A DNA stretch of 64,000 bases. It comes from Desulfatibacillum aliphaticivorans DSM 15576. GTDB taxonomy: Bacteria; Desulfobacterota; Desulfobacteria; Desulfobacterales; Desulfatibacillaceae. Below the pieces are notes generated by a model. It did no database searches. It saw nothing but the letters and a program-made list of their open reading frames with translations, and was not told where the DNA came from. Position numbers and translations under genes: made by a program. The stretch spans positions 116,336 through 180,335 of the forward strand of contig NZ_KE386983.1 in assembly GCF_000429905.1 (NCBI RefSeq), in the 5' to 3' direction. This document shows positions 60,032-64,000 of the stretch, in pieces (position 1 is the stretch's first letter; every line of letters starts with the position of its first letter).

Positions 60032-60065
60032 TATCTTTCCTTTTTTACCAGAAAAGCATTTAAGG

Positions 60066-60623
60066 ATGCATAAAAGCTATTTTCCAAGTTGTGGGGTGAC
60101 TGGCCCTATTGCACCAGCAGTCCGTATCAATCATTTGGGTCTGATAGGCTGTATTCCGAACAAGTGCGCCTGTTGCAGTCACATGTTTGAGGGCTCCTGC
60201 ACCAGAGGGCTGGATGCCGTTGGGCGTTATCTCCATCTGGATCATGGGCCTTGCGGCGTCCCTGGGCCGACTGACCCGGTTTTGTATGAGTCCAGGTATA
60301 TTGCTGCTAAAGCGGCGATCCCTCGAAAGTGCGCAGCTTGCAGTTTTTTAGAATTTGAAATGGTTCAAGGATTTATTTGCTCCAAAGATAAGGATATCTG
60401 GGGCGATTTTCCCAGGTCATTGGATTGGGGCGCGTGGTCGCCGGATAGTCTCTATTTTGACTTAGGATCTTCGAAAAACGCCACAAAGCAACTCTCCGTA
60501 TGCTTCCAGAATAATAACCTTGCCGGTTTTATTGAAGAGTACAGGAGGGTAAACCCAGGGCTTTCCCTACAAGAGGCTAAAGCGGATTTTGCCACGTTGA
60601 GAGAAATACTCATAAATGCATAA
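60066..60623 (+). CDS. Cys-rich protein with internal duplication
   Basis: The 185-residue protein has two related halves. Each has a GCV/GP-type segment (CGVTGPIAPAV, then CGVPGPTDPV), a hydrophobic stretch, and a K-C-A-x-C cluster (NKCACCSHMFEG, PRKCAACSFLEF) followed by a C-terminal Cys (SCTRG, FICSKD). This suggests an ancient duplication of a metal- or Fe-S-binding module with about ten Cys. The C-terminal third (~115-185) is a separate region. It starts with ATG 60066 and has only AAGG next to it. I know no named family. Confidence 0.68.
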   Translation: MHKSYFPSCGVTGPIAPAVRINHLGLIGCIPNKCACCSHMFEGSCTRGLDAVGRYLHLDHGPCGVPGPTDPVLYESRYIAAKAAIPRKCAACSFLEFEMVQGFICSKDKDIWGDFPRSLDWGAWSPDSLYFDLGSSKNATKQLSVCFQNNNLAGFIEEYRRVNPGLSLQEAKADFATLREILINA

Positions 60624-60661
60624 ATGGTTAATATTACATATACTACTAATGATATGGAAAA

Positions 60662-62215
60662 CTACATAAACAACCCTGCCTGCACGGGAAGCTGGCCTTT
60701 ACGGTCCAGGGTGCGGTACTGGATGGCTTCGGACACGTGGGAGGCCTGGATGTCCTGGACGCCTTCCATGTCGGCGATAGTGCGGGCGATTTTAAGAATG
60801 CGCTTGTACCCCCTGGCCGACAGCCCCAGCTTGTCCACAGCGGCTTCCAGCAAGGACGAGCACGAAGGATCCACCTTGCAATAGGCTTTCATGTGTCTGC
60901 CGTTCATCTGGGCGTTGCAGAATATTTTCGTGCGGGAGAACCTTCGGGACTGAATTTCCCGAGCCTTGGACACCCTTGCCGCGATGTCCGAGGAGGTTTC
61001 CGCATTGGCGTCGGTCATGAGCTCCCTGTACGGAACCGTGGGCACTTCCACATGAATGTCTATCCTGTCCAGCAAGGGGCCTGACAACCGGGAGCGGTAC
61101 CGTTGGATTTGGGCGTAAGTGCATGTGCAGGGGTGCCGCGGATCGGAAAAATATCCGCACGGACAGGGGTTCATGGCGCCCACCAGCATGAAGCTGGCCG
61201 GATAGGTCAGGCTGGTCCGGGCGCGGGAAATGGTCACCTGCCGGTCCTCCAAAGGCTGCCTGAGCACTTCCAGAACGTGCTTTTTGAACTCCGGCATTTC
61301 GTCCAGAAACAGCACTCCGTTATGGGACAGGCTGACTTCCCCTGGCCTGGGAACCATGCCGCCGCCAATAAGCCCTGCATCGGAGATAGTGTGATGGGGG
61401 GACCGGAAAGGCCTGCGGGCCACCAGAGCCTGGCCTTCGTTCAACAGCCCGGACACGGAGTAGATTTTGGTGGTTTCCAGGGCCTCCTCAAAGGTGATGG
61501 GCGGCAATATGCCGGCCAGGCGTTTTGCCAGCATGGTTTTGCCTGAGCCCGGCGGTCCGATCATGAGCACGTTATGGCCGCCTGCGCACGCCACTTCCAA
61601 AGCCCTTTTTACATGATGCTGTCCGTGGACGTCCGTAAAATCCAGGTCCTCATCTCCGGTATTGGAAAAATAGGAGATGGCGTCCGTGGAAATTTCCTTG
61701 ATTTTCTGCTCTCCCCGCAAAAAAGCGGCGGCCTGGGACAGATTTTCCGCTCCGAACACCCGGATTCCCTTGACCACGGCGGCTTCCTGGGCGTTGCCCG
61801 CGGGCACGATAATAGCCTCCGTGGTATCCCTGGCCGCCAGGGCCATGGGCAGGGACCCCCGGACGGGCTTTATCCTGCCGTCCAGGGCCAATTCGCCCAG
61901 GATCAGGTATTTATCCAACGCCTTTTTGGGGATGACTCCCGTGGCCGCCAGGATGCCTACGGCGATGGGAAGGTCAAAGCCGGTTCCTTCCTTCTTCAGA
62001 TCAGCGGGGGCCAGGTTGACCGTAATGTGATCCTCAGGAAACCCGTAACCCGAATTGCCGATGGCCGCCTTGACCCGGTCCTTGCTTTCCTTGACGGAGG
62101 TCTCGGGAAGGCCTACAGTCGAAAAAAGGGGCAACCCGCTGGAGATATCCACTTCCACTTCGACGATGGTGGCGTCTATACCAAGCACTGCACTGCTGAG
62201 AACGCGAGCTAGCAA
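60662..62215 (-). CDS. comM: ComM/YifB-type AAA+ Mg-chelatase-like protein
   Basis: The 517-residue protein has an N-terminal Lon-protease-like S5 fold (ARVLSSAVLGIDATIVEVEVDIS, ~1-170) and an AAA+ ATPase with Walker A GPPGSGKTMLAKRL (~residue 218) and Walker B GVLFLDEMPEFKKHVLEVLRQPLE. The RTSLTYPASFMLVGAMNPCPCGYFSDP segment is characteristic of YifB. In competent bacteria ComM drives branch migration during recombination; in others its role is less clear. It is a single gene with no nearby competence genes. Confidence 0.95.
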   Translation of the reverse strand: MLARVLSSAVLGIDATIVEVEVDISSGLPLFSTVGLPETSVKESKDRVKAAIGNSGYGFPEDHITVNLAPADLKKEGTGFDLPIAVGILAATGVIPKKALDKYLILGELALDGRIKPVRGSLPMALAARDTTEAIIVPAGNAQEAAVVKGIRVFGAENLSQAAAFLRGEQKIKEISTDAISYFSNTGDEDLDFTDVHGQHHVKRALEVACAGGHNVLMIGPPGSGKTMLAKRLAGILPPITFEEALETTKIYSVSGLLNEGQALVARRPFRSPHHTISDAGLIGGGMVPRPGEVSLSHNGVLFLDEMPEFKKHVLEVLRQPLEDRQVTISRARTSLTYPASFMLVGAMNPCPCGYFSDPRHPCTCTYAQIQRYRSRLSGPLLDRIDIHVEVPTVPYRELMTDANAETSSDIAARVSKAREIQSRRFSRTKIFCNAQMNGRHMKAYCKVDPSCSSLLEAAVDKLGLSARGYKRILKIARTIADMEGVQDIQASHVSEAIQYRTLDRKGQLPVQAGLFM

Positions 62216-62351
62216 GTTGGTCTCCTTGTTCGATTTTTAAAACGGATGAACTATCATAACAGAATCTGATAAAAATTCAAATATATTTGTAATGTATTCG
62301 TAAAAAATTACACGGTAGGTCATTTGTAGACCGTAAATTAAGGAGGCGTTT

Positions 62352-62537
62352 ATGTTGTGCCAATCATGCCGGCGGGAAACCCCGGACGACGACGGCTGCT
62401 AATTGAATGGCAAATGGCTGTGTGAAAAGTGCGCATGGAAGCAGGGGCTTTTTCCCCTGAGCCGCGCCGGCGCCAGGCGGGACAAAATTTCGGAACGGGG
62501 GCGGGTCCTTACCCTGCCTGAACCTGCAGAGCGATAA
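62352..62537 (+). pseudogene. Zinc-ribbon ORF interrupted by in-frame TAA
   Basis: AGGAGG precedes ATG 62352. The frame reads MLCQSCRRETPDDDGC, then TAA (62400-62402), then LNGKWLCEKCAWKQGLF and a basic tail to TAA 62537. The two C-x2-C pairs, one on each side of the stop, make a good four-Cys ribbon if the stop is ignored. TAA is not read as selenocysteine or pyrrolysine, so this is most likely a recent nonsense mutation, a sequence error, or two very small proteins. It lies between comM and lpxC. Confidence 0.55.
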
Positions 62538-62801
62538 GGGGCGGTCAGCCAACGATGCGGGCGGTGATTTCGGAAGAAAAAAGAGGCCTCCATAAGGCTT
62601 GACCTGAATGGGAACAGGTGTTAAATAGGGATAGGTTTTTGTTTTTCTAAGGGTTTTACGTTTCGTGAATCCTTAAACAGCCGTAAAGGCTGGAATTCGC
62701 CTTTGGCGAAAACAGCTCCCACGGGAGCATAAAATATAGCAACAAACGCCACTGAAAAGGCTTGAGACCGGGACTCAAATACGACTCGGCAATATAACAT
62801 T
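62538..62801 (+). promoter_or_regulatory. Leader of lpxC with three tandem hairpins and no clear ribosome site
   Basis: Three helices follow one another: CAGCC/GGCTG (62678-62682/62688-62692), TTCGCC/GGCGAA (62696-62701/62705-62710) and GCTCCC/GGGAGC (62715-62720/62723-62728). The ATG at 62802 has no Shine-Dalgarno match. The leader may be a repeat element or may control lpxC translation; the sequence cannot tell which. Confidence 0.5.
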
Positions 62802-63689
62802 ATGCAACGATATCAACACACGGTAGCCGGCGAGGCCCGTTGTAAAGGAGTTGGGTTGCATTCCGGCAGGGAGGTGGAACTATCCATCAAACCTGCGCCG
62901 CCCAACCATGGAATCCGTTTTTCCCGCATTGACCTGCCTAATCGTCCAACCATTTGCGCAATTTTCAAAAATGTCGTGGATACAAGTTTGGCGACGGTCA
63001 TCGGCGGGGAAGGGGCCATCGTCTCCACCATTGAGCACCTGATGTCCAGTTTTGCAGGCCTGGGCGTGGACAACGCCCTGGTGGAGATCAATTCCTACGA
63101 ACTGCCCATCCTGGACGGCAGCGCCGCCCCTTTCGCGCGCATGATCACAGAGGCGGGCCTTAAAGAGCAGGATAGCCCTAGATATTACTTTATGGTGCGC
63201 CAGCCTATTCAGCTTGCGGAAAACGGCAGATCCGTGACCATTTATCCGGACGAACAGGCGCGGGTGACGTGCAACATTGACTTTCCCCATCCGGCCATGG
63301 GCAAGCAAACGGTTTCCATCACCCTTTCGGGAAACGCCTTTGAAGAGGAAATCTGCCGGGCGCGGACCTTCGGGTTTCTTCACGAGCTGGAGTTCATGAA
63401 GCAATGCGGTCTGGCCAAAGGCGGAACCCTGGACAACGCCATTGTCCTGGATGAGGAAAAAGTGATCAACGAAGAAGGCCTGCGCTTCGAGGACGAGTTC
63501 GCCCGCCATAAACTATTGGACTGCCTGGGCGACTTTTCCCTGTTGGGCATCCCCATCCTGGGGCACGTCGTCACCCATAAGTCGGGCCACGCCTTTAATC
63601 ATGCGTTTCTGGAAAAATTCTTCCAGGAAAAAGACTGCTGGGAAACCACCACCCTCATCGCCCAGGAAAAAGCGGTCATGCAGGCCTAA
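62802..63689 (+). CDS. lpxC: UDP-3-O-acyl-N-acetylglucosamine deacetylase
   Basis: LpxC carries out the first committed step of lipid A synthesis and is a zinc deacetylase. The 295-residue protein begins QHTVAGEARCKGVGLHSGREV, a family signature. Zinc ligands are in IEHLMSSFAGLGVDN (His ~78) and RHKLLDCLGDFSLLG (His ~236 and Asp ~240), and the catalytic His is in HKSGHAFNHAF (~265). Its presence shows an outer membrane with lipid A. It is a single gene here, downstream of comM and the broken zinc-ribbon ORF, and has no good ribosome site. Confidence 0.96.
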   Translation: MQRYQHTVAGEARCKGVGLHSGREVELSIKPAPPNHGIRFSRIDLPNRPTICAIFKNVVDTSLATVIGGEGAIVSTIEHLMSSFAGLGVDNALVEINSYELPILDGSAAPFARMITEAGLKEQDSPRYYFMVRQPIQLAENGRSVTIYPDEQARVTCNIDFPHPAMGKQTVSITLSGNAFEEEICRARTFGFLHELEFMKQCGLAKGGTLDNAIVLDEEKVINEEGLRFEDEFARHKLLDCLGDFSLLGIPILGHVVTHKSGHAFNHAFLEKFFQEKDCWETTTLIAQEKAVMQA

Positions 63690-63723
63690 AGCCGTAAGCG
63701 TGAAATCTGTACGAATGATTTTA

Positions 63724-63767
63724 GTAGGGGCAGGGTTCCCCTGCCCAAGGCGGGCTTGCCCGCCCTA
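63724..63767. repeat. Dispersed repeat family C, copy 3
   Basis: GTAGGGGCAGGG then TTCCCCTGCCC, followed by CGGGCTTGCCCG. It is a shorter variant of the copies at 3148 and 3299, without the GGTGACGCG tail. Confidence 0.7.
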
Positions 63768-63774
63768 TTTTTTG

Positions 63775-63801
63775 TTGGGTTTCGCAAGCTCTAACCAACC
63801 T
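63775..63801. repeat. Dispersed repeat family A, copy 3 (short)
   Basis: TTGGGTTTCGCAAGCTC then TAACCAACCTG matches the first half of the copies at 2895 and 27638, lacking the returning arm. Confidence 0.65.
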
Positions 63802-64000
63802 GTTATGGGTAATACGTGTCAAGAGGCAAAACCGCTCCCTGTCCTTTTTTTATAGGAGTAGTTTTTTTTGAATTCACCTCCGGCGCCTTACGTTCGCAAG
63901 GATCTTCCGACGTTTGATCACTCTGTTATTCGCGGGTTGGTTGCCGCATGATTTTTTTTCGTCTTGGGATCGCCCCTATCTACGTTCGTGAGTCCAGGCT

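Larger units (their letters stand above)
63690..64000. other. Right-end intergenic region with repeats; possible edge ORF
   Basis: After lpxC come repeat families C and A. AGGAG precedes TTG 63868, which opens a 27-codon frame ending 63951; an overlapping ATG at 63948 (ATGA) runs off the window edge as MIFFRLGIAPIYVRES. Either could be the start of a real gene beyond the window, but support is weak. Confidence 0.4.

Noticed and set aside
62400..62402. Recoding (Sec or Pyl) of the stop inside the zinc-ribbon ORF
   Set aside because: The codon is TAA. Selenocysteine uses TGA and pyrrolysine uses TAG.
1..64000. CRISPR array, insertion sequence or prophage
   Set aside because: No regularly spaced direct repeats, transposase, integrase or phage structural genes were found. 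The repeats seen are short, irregular and intergenic.

Overview
The window looks like chromosome from a mesophilic, GC-rich Gram-negative sulfate reducer of the Desulfobacterota, most like Desulfatibacillum and relatives. This is inference from gene content: pyrophosphate-linked glycolytic enzymes, an ADH-synthase-type aromatic amino acid enzyme, a DUF6178 protein, anaerobic-style acyl-CoA enzymes, LpxC and a YdbH/YnbE/YdbL outer-membrane set. No ribosomal RNA, CRISPR array, insertion sequence or prophage was seen.

Region 1 (1-11866) is almost all minus strand: the 5' part of an enoyl-CoA hydratase gene, tRNA-Val(CAC) with its own promoter and terminator, scpB-scpA, trpS, an M50 protease, a DHH-CBS-CCA nucleotidyltransferase fusion, a cysteine desulfurase and pyruvate phosphate dikinase. 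The scpA-trpS gap is full of dispersed hairpin repeats.

Region 2 (11867-14901) has few large genes. It holds what looks like an independent plus-strand transcription unit (about 12311-13308): a sigma-70-like promoter, a perfect 16-bp hairpin, two small ORFs, and a strongly structured stretch that ends in an excellent intrinsic terminator. An alpha/beta hydrolase follows on the minus strand.

Region 3 (14902-23984, plus strand) is housekeeping: rho, rpmE, prfA, prmC and PPi-dependent phosphofructokinase. It is followed by an AT-richer two-gene ATPase/TOPRIM cassette (a candidate defence module) and a PLP-dependent serine/threonine dehydratase.

Region 4 (24071-29073, minus strand) has two paralogous secreted proteins flanking a small zinc ribbon, a DUF6178 protein and an AmpG-like MFS transporter. 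Region 5 (29276-41395) has two overlapping glycosyltransferase genes, small envelope proteins, an ADH-synthase-like aldolase, a secreted seven-bladed YVTN propeller, a GT39-like membrane protein and an AttH-like protein.

Region 6 (40448-51445, plus strand) is a run of accessory genes: AttH-like protein, a rifampin-phosphotransferase-like enzyme, a hybrid sensor kinase, a ceramidase-like lipoprotein, a TMTC-like TPR membrane protein and a zinc-ribbon protein. Region 7 (51539-58898, minus strand) has the ydbH-ynbE-ydbL bridge operon, a MerR-acyl-CoA dehydrogenase operon with a palindromic operator, and a beta-helix lipoprotein. Region 8 (59069-64000) has a DmpA-type peptidase, a Cys-rich duplicated protein, comM/yifB, a zinc-ribbon ORF broken by an in-frame TAA, and lpxC behind a leader of tandem hairpins. 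All identifications are from reading the sequence; no database search was run.
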